From CAKRHR01 sp964423195 (GTDB lineage: Bacteria > Bacillota > Clostridia > Lachnospirales > Lachnospiraceae), in contig CAYRDY010000102.1 in assembly GCA_964423195.1 (NCBI GenBank), forward strand, positions 1-6,969: a stretch of 6,969 bases of DNA, written 5' to 3'. A program made the position numbers and the translations under genes. Shown piece by piece: positions 1 through 6,141 of this stretch. The notes below the pieces were generated by a model that did not search any database, had not been told where the DNA came from, and saw only the letters and a list, made by a program, of their open reading frames with translations. How positions within the stretch are numbered: position 1 is the first letter of the stretch; each line of letters starts with the position of its first letter.

Positions 1-1
1 C

Positions 2-55
2 ATGTCGAAAAATGACAGGTATATAAACATGGACAGGACGAATTACAGGTTCTGA
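2..55 (+). other. possible 3' tail of an upstream reading frame
   Basis: One forward frame is open from the left edge and ends at a TGA at 53-55, giving 17 residues that begin MSKNDRYINM and end NYRF. It could be the end of a gene lying mostly outside the window, or chance. The ATG at 2-4 need not be a start, because no upstream sequence is visible. The stretch is polar and basic and too short to assign to a family. The other two forward frames close within about 30 bases. Confidence 0.2.
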
Positions 56-167
56 GATGTGTGAAATAGCGACAGATCACTTTCTATGCGGCAAAAATTA
101 AGTACTCATAAAGGAAATAGGAAAAGTGCCAACGATTACTTGAAACATACCCTCTAAAAAATCGCTC
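56..167. other. AT-rich intergenic stretch with no recognised gene
   Basis: No credible coding frame or RNA gene is visible here. The stretch is A-rich and leads into the promoter at 168-196. Around 101-130 there is a purine-rich run following the small palindrome AGTACT, which could hold a regulator site for the gene at 245, but I see no clean dyad and cannot name a regulator. Confidence 0.4.
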
Positions 168-196
168 TTGCATTTGCTCTTTTTTGGTCGTATAAT
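168..196 (+). promoter_or_regulatory. sigma-A-type promoter of the flavoprotein gene
   Basis: A -35 box TTGCAT (168-173, 4 of 6 to consensus) and a perfect -10 box TATAAT (191-196) are separated by 17 nt, the optimal spacing for the housekeeping sigma factor. Transcription would start near 203, leaving a leader of about 40 nt before the start codon at 245. A hexamer GCTCTT is repeated with a 12-nt period (164-169 and 176-181) around the -35 box. Confidence 0.85.
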
Positions 197-207
197 TAAG
201 GTAGTTT

Positions 208-230
208 AAAAAAACGATCAATATTTTTTT
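208..230 (+). other. A7/T7 dyad in the leader just before the ribosome binding site
   Basis: Seven A residues (208-214) and seven T residues (224-230) flank a 9-nt loop, and the T run directly abuts AGGAGG at 231-236. As RNA it would form a weak all-A-U stem beside the ribosome binding site. It may instead simply be an AU-rich translation enhancer. The leader position is seen in the sequence; any regulatory role is inference. Confidence 0.3.
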
Positions 231-244
231 AGGAGGTATCTGCA

Positions 245-646
245 ATGTCAAACGCGGCGAAAGTGAATGCGTTCCTGGATAAGGCGCAGGTGTTCTATTT
301 TCTTACCACGGACGGAGATCAGCCCAAAGGGCGTCCGTTCGGCTTTCACATGTTAGAGGATGATAAGGTTTATTTTGGCTGCGGAACATTCAAAAATGTT
401 TTCCATCAGCTAACAACGAACCCAAAAGTTGAAGTGCTTGCCATGGCAGGCGAGGAATTCATGCGCTACGACGGCAAGGCAAAGGTCGTAAAGGATGACG
501 CGCTCCTCGCAAAGGTGAGGGCGGCCATGCCCGACCTCATGTCCGTGTACGACAGCAACGGATGGGAAATGGGTCTGTTTTATCTCGAGGACGGCCATGC
601 CGAAATCAGAGGGATGATGGATTTAAAGGAAGAATTTGACGTATAA
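245..646 (+). CDS. pyridoxamine 5'-phosphate oxidase-family FMN-binding split-barrel protein
   Basis: This 133-residue protein has the size and pattern of the single-domain flavin-binding split-barrel family, small cytosolic homodimers that bind FMN or a related cofactor. The N-terminal helix (about residues 3-12) leads into strand VFYFLTT (16-22). After it comes QPKGRPFGF (26-34), which matches the family's phosphate-binding strand. The segment VYFGCGTFKNVFHQL (42-56) and then NPKVEV (59-64) is the family's typical strand-helix-strand. No signal peptide or membrane segment is present. The ATG at 245 is supported by AGGAGG at 231-236, 8 nt upstream, and by the promoter at 168-196. Members of this superfamily range from PNP oxidases to nitroimidazole reductases, haem-degrading proteins and F420 enzymes. 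The family is clear but the substrate is not. True PdxH is much longer (about 200 residues or more), so vitamin B6 synthesis is unlikely. Confidence 0.88.
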   Translation: MSNAAKVNAFLDKAQVFYFLTTDGDQPKGRPFGFHMLEDDKVYFGCGTFKNVFHQLTTNPKVEVLAMAGEEFMRYDGKAKVVKDDALLAKVRAAMPDLMSVYDSNGWEMGLFYLEDGHAEIRGMMDLKEEFDV

Positions 647-659
647 ACCAATGTCTCAC

Positions 660-683
660 TCTCTGAAAACATCTCTGAGAATA
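660..683 (+). repeat. imperfect 12-nt tandem direct repeat
   Basis: TCTCTGAAAACA (660-671) is followed immediately by TCTCTGAGAATA (672-683), with 10 of 12 positions identical. It lies just past the stop codon of the flavoprotein gene. It may be a slippage product with no function. Confidence 0.35.
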
Positions 684-686
684 TTT

Positions 687-729
687 ATAGATGCGACCTT
701 GGATTCCAAAAAATGCATCTATTTAATTT
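687..729 (+). terminator. nested hairpin after the flavoprotein gene, weak terminator or attenuator
   Basis: ATAGATGC (687-694) pairs perfectly with GCATCTAT (715-722). The 20-nt loop contains a second small hairpin, TTGG-ATT-CCAA (699-709). The 3' side continues as TTTAATTT (722-729), an interrupted U tract. The AT-rich stem and broken U run make it a weak intrinsic terminator at best, so some read-through into the propeller gene is plausible. Confidence 0.4.
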
Positions 730-757
730 GACGCTCGCAAAAAAAAAGGATTAAAAT
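728..757 (+). promoter_or_regulatory. promoter candidate of the LVIVD propeller gene
   Basis: TTGACG (728-733, 5 of 6 to the -35 consensus) and TAAAAT (752-757, 5 of 6 to the -10 consensus) are 18 nt apart. The spacer carries a run of nine A (739-747). Transcription would start near 764, about 25 nt before the start codon at 790. This suggests the propeller gene can be expressed independently of the flavoprotein gene. A TATAAA at 763-768 has no good -35 partner. Confidence 0.55.
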
Positions 758-774
758 AAAACTATAAAATTTTG

Positions 775-781
775 AAGGAGG
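775..781 (+). promoter_or_regulatory. ribosome binding site that fixes the propeller start at 790
   Basis: AAGGAGG sits 8 nt before the ATG at 790. The longest open frame begins at a TTG at 772, but that reading would place this near-perfect Shine-Dalgarno sequence inside the coding region, so the six extra codons are rejected. Confidence 0.88.
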
Positions 782-789
782 CTTACACA

Positions 790-2190
790 ATGGCAGATAT
801 GTTTTATGCCCATGGCGAAGGCAACAACGGCTACATCAAAAACCTTGAAGTCCTTGATTTCAATGCCATGGACGGCAACTGCGGCATGTTCCAGATGCAG
901 CTTTATAAAACGGCCGAGGGCAAATATTACCTCTACGGCTCCTGCTTCGGCGGCACCCAGGCCGGCGTCATGATCTCCGAGGTCACAGACCCTCGGCACA
1001 CAAGATTTGTCCGGTATCTCCAACTGCTCGACCCTGAGGAATATCCGACTACATCCACGCCGAAAATCCAGGTCGCCGACGATCTCCTGATCTGCGCGAT
1101 GACCGCTGGTTCCGGACCGGGCGCACTGGTCAATCAGAGCGAACTCATGAATATGAAGTGCCAGACAGGCATCCGCATCTATTCTCTGAAGGAAGACCCT
1201 GAAAATCCGAAATTCCTCAGTTATTGGGACTGCGGTGTGCCGCACTCTATCGGCGTTCACCGTTTCATGTACAACGGCGGCCCTTATGTCTATCTCTCCT
1301 GCGAAGCTGATCGCTTCGAGGGCATGATCATGCGCGTCATCGATATCTCGGATCCGACCAATCCAAAGGAAGTCGGCAACTGGTGGGCACCGCATCAGTT
1401 TGTGGACGGCTATCCGGGAAGGACTGTCGACCACCACGCCCCGCATGTGCCTGAATTTATGGACAAGGGCTGGATGCACGGCCCGCCGTTCAGACGCGAT
1501 GACGGCATCATGTTCTGCGGTTACGGCGGCGATGGCCTGTATGTTCTCGACGCAACCGACGTGACCCGCCCGAAATGTATCGGCAACCTGAAATTCATGC
1601 CGCCGTTCTCAAGCCATCTGGGAGGCGCGCGCACGCACACCGCGCTGCCGCTGCCGGGACGTGACCTTGTCGTCGTGACCAATGAGGGCGAAAGATTCCA
1701 ATTTTTCGAGCCGGGATCCATCACCGAGGCCCAGGCGATGAACAATATTCACATGGTTGACGTGCGCGATCCGTCCAAACCGACGCTAATCGCTGAGTTC
1801 CCGTACCCGGAAGTCCCGAAAGACTTCCCGTATCCGAACTTCAATGTCATGAACCTCGGATGCCAGGGACCTTTCGGCCCGCACAACCTGCATGAGCCGA
1901 TGAGCCACAAGCCGTGGCTTGAGCAGCGCGGCGACCGCGTCTACTGCTGTTACTTCGCGGCCGGCCTGCGCATCTTTGATGTGTCCGATCCGTATTATAT
2001 TAAGGAGCTCGCTTACTTCATCCCTCCGAATCCGAACAAAAAGCCGGAAGAGTCCTTCTTCCCTGATTTTCCGGGTCCGAGAAACGCCGTCACCGAGGAC
2101 TGCTGTGTGGACGACAGAGGCTACATCTATGTCACCTGCCTGGACGACGGATTCTACGTACTAAAACGAACCGGCACGGCGGATAACTAA
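790..2190 (+). CDS. LVIVD-repeat beta-propeller protein, function unknown
   Basis: This 466-residue protein has no signal peptide or membrane segment and is probably cytosolic. It carries LVIVD-type repeats, each a beta strand of the form 'G-hydrophobic-x-hydrophobic-x-DVSDP' followed by 'P-x-hydrophobic-x' and another strand. Seven units can be counted, near residues 58-79, 126-148, 178-201, 248-269, 318-340, 391-413 and 453-463; the clearest cores are VIDISDPTNP (183-192) and LRIFDVSDP (393-401). The last unit is short and could be completed by an N-terminal strand near 15-24, closing a seven-bladed ring. His clusters recur between units: PHSIGVH (151-157), DHHAPH (214-219), H276/H283 and GPHNLHEP (363-370). 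There are about 14 Cys, which suits a reducing cytosol. Such His patterns occur in propeller metalloenzymes such as selenium-binding protein/methanethiol oxidase, but that link is inference and no substrate can be named. It follows a flavoprotein gene and ends at a strong terminator. Confidence 0.82.
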   Translation: MADMFYAHGEGNNGYIKNLEVLDFNAMDGNCGMFQMQLYKTAEGKYYLYGSCFGGTQAGVMISEVTDPRHTRFVRYLQLLDPEEYPTTSTPKIQVADDLLICAMTAGSGPGALVNQSELMNMKCQTGIRIYSLKEDPENPKFLSYWDCGVPHSIGVHRFMYNGGPYVYLSCEADRFEGMIMRVIDISDPTNPKEVGNWWAPHQFVDGYPGRTVDHHAPHVPEFMDKGWMHGPPFRRDDGIMFCGYGGDGLYVLDATDVTRPKCIGNLKFMPPFSSHLGGARTHTALPLPGRDLVVVTNEGERFQFFEPGSITEAQAMNNIHMVDVRDPSKPTLIAEFPYPEVPKDFPYPNFNVMNLGCQGPFGPHNLHEPMSHKPWLEQRGDRVYCCYFAAGLRIFDVSDPYYIKELAYFIPPNPNKKPEESFFPDFPGPRNAVTEDCCVDDRGYIYVTCLDDGFYVLKRTGTADN

Positions 2191-2199
2191 AAGAGATTT

Positions 2200-2233
2200 T
2201 GTCCCCTGGGATATTACCAGGGGACATTTTTTT
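2200..2233 (+). terminator. strong intrinsic terminator of the propeller gene
   Basis: TGTCCCCTGG (2200-2209) pairs perfectly with CCAGGGGACA (2217-2226) across a 7-nt loop, and seven T follow (2227-2233). It begins 10 nt after the stop codon. It also lies about 29 nt beyond the end of convergent sbcC. Read leftward, the stem is followed only by a mixed A/T run without a clean U tract, so it should act mainly on rightward transcripts. Confidence 0.92.
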
Positions 2234-2254
2234 ATGGAAACTCAATCTTTACGC

Positions 2255-4909
2255 TCAGCGCCTTATCTTTATCGTACTCCCGTTGACCGTCTTCTCGACC
2301 TCCAGTCTGGTCGAAATCGTCTCCTTCAGGCTGTCCACATGGGAGATGACGCCCACGACCGCGCCGGAGTTCCTGCGGATGCCCTGGAGGATGGTCACCG
2401 CGTCAGTGATGGCGTTGGCGTCCAGGGAGCCGAACCCCTCGTCCACAAACATCGCTTCCATGTGGACACCGCCGCCGCTGGCCATCACCACGCTGGACAG
2501 GCCAATCGCAAGGCTTAAGGCTACCAGAAATTTCTCGCCGCCGGACAGGGTGTTCACGCTGCGGCGTTGATTTTGGGTCGTATCGTAGACATCCAGCTCC
2601 AGGCCTTTGATGCGGGCGCTGCCGGAGGACTCATCAGTTCGGTAGAGGCGGTAACGACCGCCATAGACGGTCTCCAGCAGCCGGTTGGCCTCCGCGGTGA
2701 CAGCCGCGAAGCGCACGCCCAGCACATACCGCTGCAGGCTCACGCCAGACTTCGGTTTCAGCATATCGGCAAACTCAAGGTCGCTGTCGACCGCGATCCG
2801 CGCCTCGTCGTACTTGCGCTTGCGGGCATCCAAATCTTCGTATGCCAACCGCATATCCTCCAAATCCTTTTGCGCCAGCGCCATTTGTTTCTGCAAATTC
2901 TTTGATGTTTCCTCCGCCGCTCTCACGCCGGCATTGATCGCATCCATGTCCGGCGCGGACTTTCCCTCCAATGCCGCACGTTTCTCTCTCACGTTCTGGT
3001 TTGCGTTTCTCAGCTCCGTCCTAAACCTGATACACGCTGCCTGCCGGTCCTGCCTTTTTTTCGGATCCATCATGACAGACTTATACTGCGCCTCGTCCGA
3101 CAGCGGAGACGCCTCAAGCGCGGATAACCATGCGAGATCCGCCTCTTTTTGTTCCGCCTTGGCTTCCTCCAGAGACACCTTCATGCGGTCTGCATTTGCT
3201 TTTGCCACCTCCAGAGTGGTCTGAGCCTCCTGGAGCGCATTTAATGTGCTCGCCTCTTCCCTCTCAAAAGCGTCAATGGACCTTGCGGCAGCCTTGATCT
3301 CTTTTTCAAGATCCGGGGCGGTATGGATGCCCTCTATGCGCTGTTTAACGGCGTCCTGGTAAGATGCCTGTGCTCCTGCATAGGCCTGCTTCGCTTCATT
3401 TTCCCTCTCGACTGCCTCATTCCTCTCCCTTTCGGCATGGCTGCGCACATCCAAAGCCTTTTTAGCGGCTTCCCTCGCCCGCTGAACTTTTTGGTCCAAC
3501 GCTTCCAGCTGTGCCTCCGTGATATGGTCCTCGCTCACCTCGGCAGGTGCCGGATGCTCCAGGCTGCCGCACACCGGGCATGGCTCACCGGGCTGAAGTT
3601 TCTGGGCAAGCTCACCGCTAATGCCTTGCATATAAACGGTCACCGCGTGCCCGTGCCTCTCCTCGGAGTCTCTCTGACCCAACAGTGCCTCCTGCCACTT
3701 CCTCTCGGCGACATCAAAACGTGCGGCGGCTTGTCCAGATATTTTTTTTGCTTTTTCCAAGTCAGACGAACGGTCTTTGAGATTTTTCTCAAGCTCACCC
3801 AGCCTTGCGTACACTTCCCTTGCGTTTTCCAGGGTCACCTTCCTTGATTTTAGAGTCTCACAGGCCGGACGGCTCTGCTCATGTGCCTGCCGCCTTTCCT
3901 GGGCAATCCTGGCATTTTCCCCGGCAGTGCGCAGCTTATCCTGCGCGGCCGCTACATCCGCATGGACCTTACGCACTTTTTCCTGTGCCTGCGTATGCCT
4001 CTCATAGACCGGCCGGAGGCTCTCAGCTTCACCGGCTAGCCCAAGGATTCTCTCCTCCTCCTCCACCGCGCTCTCCCGCGCCATGAGGGATTCCCGTTTT
4101 CGCTCTTTTTCACCGAGATCCCTAAAATCTTTGTCGTCGAGGATCGCCTGCCTTTGGAGCTCCTTTTTCTTTTCCTCGTCAGCTTTCGCCGCTCGCTCGC
4201 TCTCAGCCAGTTCCTCAAGTCTGGCGGCGCAGGCTTCCGCCTTTTGCAGCAGTTCATCCGTATTTTTGCAGTCAAATCCGGCCAGCTTTGCCTCTATCAG
4301 ATTCAGCTCCCCCTTCAGGGCGACATCCCGCGCTTTCGCCTGCTCGGACACTTTGTCCGCCGCCAGCCCCCAACGCCCCGCGTGGAACAGTTGCGTGAGG
4401 ATCACCTCCTTGTCCTTGGATGGGGAAGTCAACAGTTTCTCAAATTGCCCCTGGGGCAGGATGATGACCTGCCGGAACTGGTCATAGGTCAGGCCGATAA
4501 TCTCCTCCGCCTTGGCATTGACGGCTGTCTTTTTGGCGTTTGCCAAAAGAGGCCGCCACTCGCCGTCCACCATTTCCATGCACTGGTGCTCCTCATTCAG
4601 GTTGGTCCGCGCAACGCGCAGGGAGCGCATGAATTTATACCGCCGGTTGCCGTTCTCAAATATGAACTCGACTTTTGTCTCGTCGCCCTTTCCGGCCAGC
4701 TTGCAGCGCATATCCACGAGTTCACCGCGGATTCCGCCGCTGGATTTGCCGTACAATGCCATGCTGATGGCATCTAGGATTGTCGTCTTGCCCGCGCCCG
4801 TCTCGCCGCAGATGAGGAAAATCCCGTTTTTCTCCAGCTCCGTAAAATCCACGAACTGCCGCTCCATATAGGGGCCAAAACACGAAAATTCTATCGAAAT
4901 CGGTTTCAT
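2255..4909 (-). CDS. sbcC: SbcC, Rad50-like ATPase subunit of the SbcCD nuclease
   Basis: SbcC pairs with SbcD to form an ATP-dependent double-strand exonuclease and hairpin endonuclease that opens palindromes and cleans blocked DNA ends. The 884-residue protein has, in order, Walker A GETGAGKT (35-42), a Q-loop region with QVIILPQGQF (147-156), a long charged coiled coil (about 200-440), the zinc hook CPVC (444-447), the returning coiled coil (about 455-700), the ABC signature LSGGEK (788-793), Walker B MFVDEGFG (820-827) with D-loop SLD (828-830), and the switch His in VISHV (H857). The ATG at 4909 is chosen because MKPISIEF is the usual SbcC N-terminus and GGAGGAGG lies 6 nt upstream. The frame stays open upstream to 4993, but those 28 residues are Arg-rich and overlap sbcD. 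The protein is shorter than E. coli (about 1,050) or B. subtilis (about 1,130) SbcC, mainly through shorter coils. All core motifs are intact, so it is probably functional. Confidence 0.97.
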   Translation of the reverse strand: MKPISIEFSCFGPYMERQFVDFTELEKNGIFLICGETGAGKTTILDAISMALYGKSSGGIRGELVDMRCKLAGKGDETKVEFIFENGNRRYKFMRSLRVARTNLNEEHQCMEMVDGEWRPLLANAKKTAVNAKAEEIIGLTYDQFRQVIILPQGQFEKLLTSPSKDKEVILTQLFHAGRWGLAADKVSEQAKARDVALKGELNLIEAKLAGFDCKNTDELLQKAEACAARLEELAESERAAKADEEKKKELQRQAILDDKDFRDLGEKERKRESLMARESAVEEEERILGLAGEAESLRPVYERHTQAQEKVRKVHADVAAAQDKLRTAGENARIAQERRQAHEQSRPACETLKSRKVTLENAREVYARLGELEKNLKDRSSDLEKAKKISGQAAARFDVAERKWQEALLGQRDSEERHGHAVTVYMQGISGELAQKLQPGEPCPVCGSLEHPAPAEVSEDHITEAQLEALDQKVQRAREAAKKALDVRSHAERERNEAVERENEAKQAYAGAQASYQDAVKQRIEGIHTAPDLEKEIKAAARSIDAFEREEASTLNALQEAQTTLEVAKANADRMKVSLEEAKAEQKEADLAWLSALEASPLSDEAQYKSVMMDPKKRQDRQAACIRFRTELRNANQNVREKRAALEGKSAPDMDAINAGVRAAEETSKNLQKQMALAQKDLEDMRLAYEDLDARKRKYDEARIAVDSDLEFADMLKPKSGVSLQRYVLGVRFAAVTAEANRLLETVYGGRYRLYRTDESSGSARIKGLELDVYDTTQNQRRSVNTLSGGEKFLVALSLAIGLSSVVMASGGGVHMEAMFVDEGFGSLDANAITDAVTILQGIRRNSGAVVGVISHVDSLKETISTRLEVEKTVNGSTIKIRR

Positions 4910-4910
4910 C

Positions 4911-6029
4911 TCACGCCTCCTCCGCCTGTGCCATCGCCTCACGAAACATCGCCATCTGTCCCTCCGTGATCGCATAATGATACCGCTCGGCAAGGAATTT
5001 TGCCAGGATATCCTCGTCGCTGAAATGCTCCAGCTCCTCTATCGTCAATGTGGATTCCTCCTTGCTGTCCTCTATCTGCATCCCTTTTAATTCCAGCAGG
5101 TACGGGAAACGCTCACGCAGCTCAGCCTGGGTTTCAAGCCCAGCAAACCGATCCGTGACCTTCAGCCTGAGATAGTCATTTCTCAGATCCTCCCTCGCCA
5201 TCAATTCCGCAAAGGTCCCCTCCGCGGATTTCCTGTCACGCAGCAGCGGCACCGGCACAAAGTCACTGGACATATCTTCCGTATCAATAATGATCACGCC
5301 CTTTTCCTGATCCTGCTCGCTGAAAGAATATTTTACAGGGCACCCGCAGTATCGGGCGTTAGGTCCTGCCGCCTGGGGCTTGTGGATATGGCCCAGGGCA
5401 ACATAGTCAAAGCCGCCAAACACTTCGCTCGGAACGGCCGAGATATAACCCACCTGGGCCGCACGGTCGGATTCCGAGGTGGTCGCTCCCCTGATGTGGG
5501 CATGGCTCACCACAATATTTCGCCGTGAGGGATCCATGGATTCCCGGATGTGGTCGCACACCACCACAAACGCATCCCGCAGGTTGTTGATATCCCCCTG
5601 CCGCTCCGGAAAAAGATTCTCGACCTCAAAGCGATTGAAAAACGGGATCGGGTATATGGCCACCCTGCCGTTATCCAGCAGCACCGGCTGTATATCCCGC
5701 TCCAGACGCCCGGAGACATACAGCCCCGCGCCGGCCAAAAGCCCCCTGTGTGCGGCCAGCCGCTCAGGGTTGTCGTGATTGCCCGCTATCACAATGAAAG
5801 GGACTTTGAGTTCATTACAAATCATCTGCGCCGCCTCATCGAACAGGGTGATCGCTTTCGCGTCCACGTTCCTGTTGTCAAAGATGTCCCCCGCGCAGAG
5901 TACCGCCCCGATGTGCTCACGACAGATGATTTCGTACAGGCGCTCCAGGAAAAATGCCTGGCAGTCCCGGTAATCGCCTGTCCCGACCCGCATACCGAAA
6001 TGCCAGTCGGAAGTGTGGATAAGTTTCAT
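4911..6029 (-). CDS. sbcD: SbcD, Mre11-like nuclease subunit of SbcCD
   Basis: SbcD is the metal-dependent phosphoesterase that cuts DNA in the SbcCD complex, gated by SbcC ATP turnover. The 372-residue protein (E. coli SbcD is about 400) shows the full calcineurin-like metal-site series: DWH (D8, H10), GDIFD (47-51), GNHD (83-86), SHAH (175-178, H176) and GHIH (213-216). These supply the usual ligands for two Mn ions. The C-terminal part (about 270-372) is the expected capping and SbcC-binding region and is rich in Glu. The ATG at 6029 is chosen because MKLIHTSDWH is the standard N-terminus and AGGAGG at 6037-6042 is 7 nt upstream; the frame is open to 6086 but the extra 19 residues are not family-like. 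It is the first gene of a two-gene unit with sbcC. No convincing promoter is visible in the spacer upstream. Confidence 0.97.
   Translation of the reverse strand: MKLIHTSDWHFGMRVGTGDYRDCQAFFLERLYEIICREHIGAVLCAGDIFDNRNVDAKAITLFDEAAQMICNELKVPFIVIAGNHDNPERLAAHRGLLAGAGLYVSGRLERDIQPVLLDNGRVAIYPIPFFNRFEVENLFPERQGDINNLRDAFVVVCDHIRESMDPSRRNIVVSHAHIRGATTSESDRAAQVGYISAVPSEVFGGFDYVALGHIHKPQAAGPNARYCGCPVKYSFSEQDQEKGVIIIDTEDMSSDFVPVPLLRDRKSAEGTFAELMAREDLRNDYLRLKVTDRFAGLETQAELRERFPYLLELKGMQIEDSKEESTLTIEELEHFSDEDILAKFLAERYHYAITEGQMAMFREAMAQAEEA
4916..4923 (-). promoter_or_regulatory. ribosome binding site of sbcC inside the end of sbcD
   Basis: On the minus strand GGAGGAGG precedes the sbcC ATG by 6 nt and lies within the last codons of sbcD. 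The junction reads TGA-G-ATG, so sbcD stops one base before sbcC starts. Ribosomes finishing SbcD can reinitiate on sbcC, which would keep the two subunits in proportion. This site also decides in favour of the start at 4909. Confidence 0.85.
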
Positions 6030-6036
6030 GTCTTTT

Positions 6037-6042
6037 CCTCCT
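6037..6042 (-). promoter_or_regulatory. ribosome binding site that fixes the sbcD start at 6029
   Basis: AGGAGG on the minus strand lies 7 nt before the ATG at 6029. An in-frame ATG 24 nt further upstream has only a weak purine run before it, so the family-typical start at 6029 is preferred. Confidence 0.85.
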
Positions 6043-6083
6043 AGTGTAGTCATTTCTTTTCTCTCTTCACAAATACGCCTAAT

Positions 6084-6116
6084 CAAACAACAAAATAATT
6101 TTCGTTTTATCGTTTG
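6084..6116. promoter_or_regulatory. AT-rich imperfect dyad in the sbcD upstream spacer
   Basis: A 33-nt stretch has two 15-nt arms around a 3-nt centre. The outer five bases, CAAAC and GTTTG, match perfectly. Eleven of 15 positions are Watson-Crick pairs; three of the four others would be G-U wobbles in a leftward transcript. No T run follows on either side, so it is a poor intrinsic terminator. It could be an operator or an RNA stem in the sbcD leader. It does not match the Gram-positive LexA box pattern CGAAC-N4-GTTCG. Confidence 0.3.
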
Positions 6117-6141
6117 CTGCGCCTACCGCATTCTTTTACCC

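Noticed and set aside
772..789. TTG start giving a 472-residue propeller
   Set aside because: The TTG codon and its next codons overlap the AAGGAGG ribosome binding site that serves the ATG at 790.
751..1479. A 242-codon leftward frame opposite the propeller gene
   Set aside because: It lies antisense to clear LVIVD repeats, has no ribosome binding site or recognisable domain, and its His/Val/Ala-rich content reflects the complementary strand.
2200..2233. Bidirectional terminator serving sbcC equally
   Set aside because: The stem is symmetric, but leftward it is followed by AAATCTCTTTT rather than a clean U tract; only weak activity for sbcC can be claimed.
2567..4871. Several rightward open frames of 76-207 codons opposite sbcC
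   Set aside because: They are antisense readings of a GC-rich coding gene with low-complexity Ser/Arg/Pro/Leu composition, no ribosome binding sites and no family resemblance.
4910..4993. N-terminal 28-residue extension of SbcC
   Set aside because: It overlaps sbcD, is Arg-rich in the manner of an out-of-frame reading, and the family N-terminus begins at MKPISIEF with a good ribosome binding site.
6030..6086. N-terminal 19-residue extension of SbcD
   Set aside because: It covers the AGGAGG site and the spacer, and SbcD proteins start at M(K)xIHTSDWH.
6084..6116. LexA/SOS box before sbcD
   Set aside because: The arms are CAAAC and GTTTG separated by 23 nt, not the tightly spaced CGAAC-N4-GTTCG of Gram-positive LexA sites.
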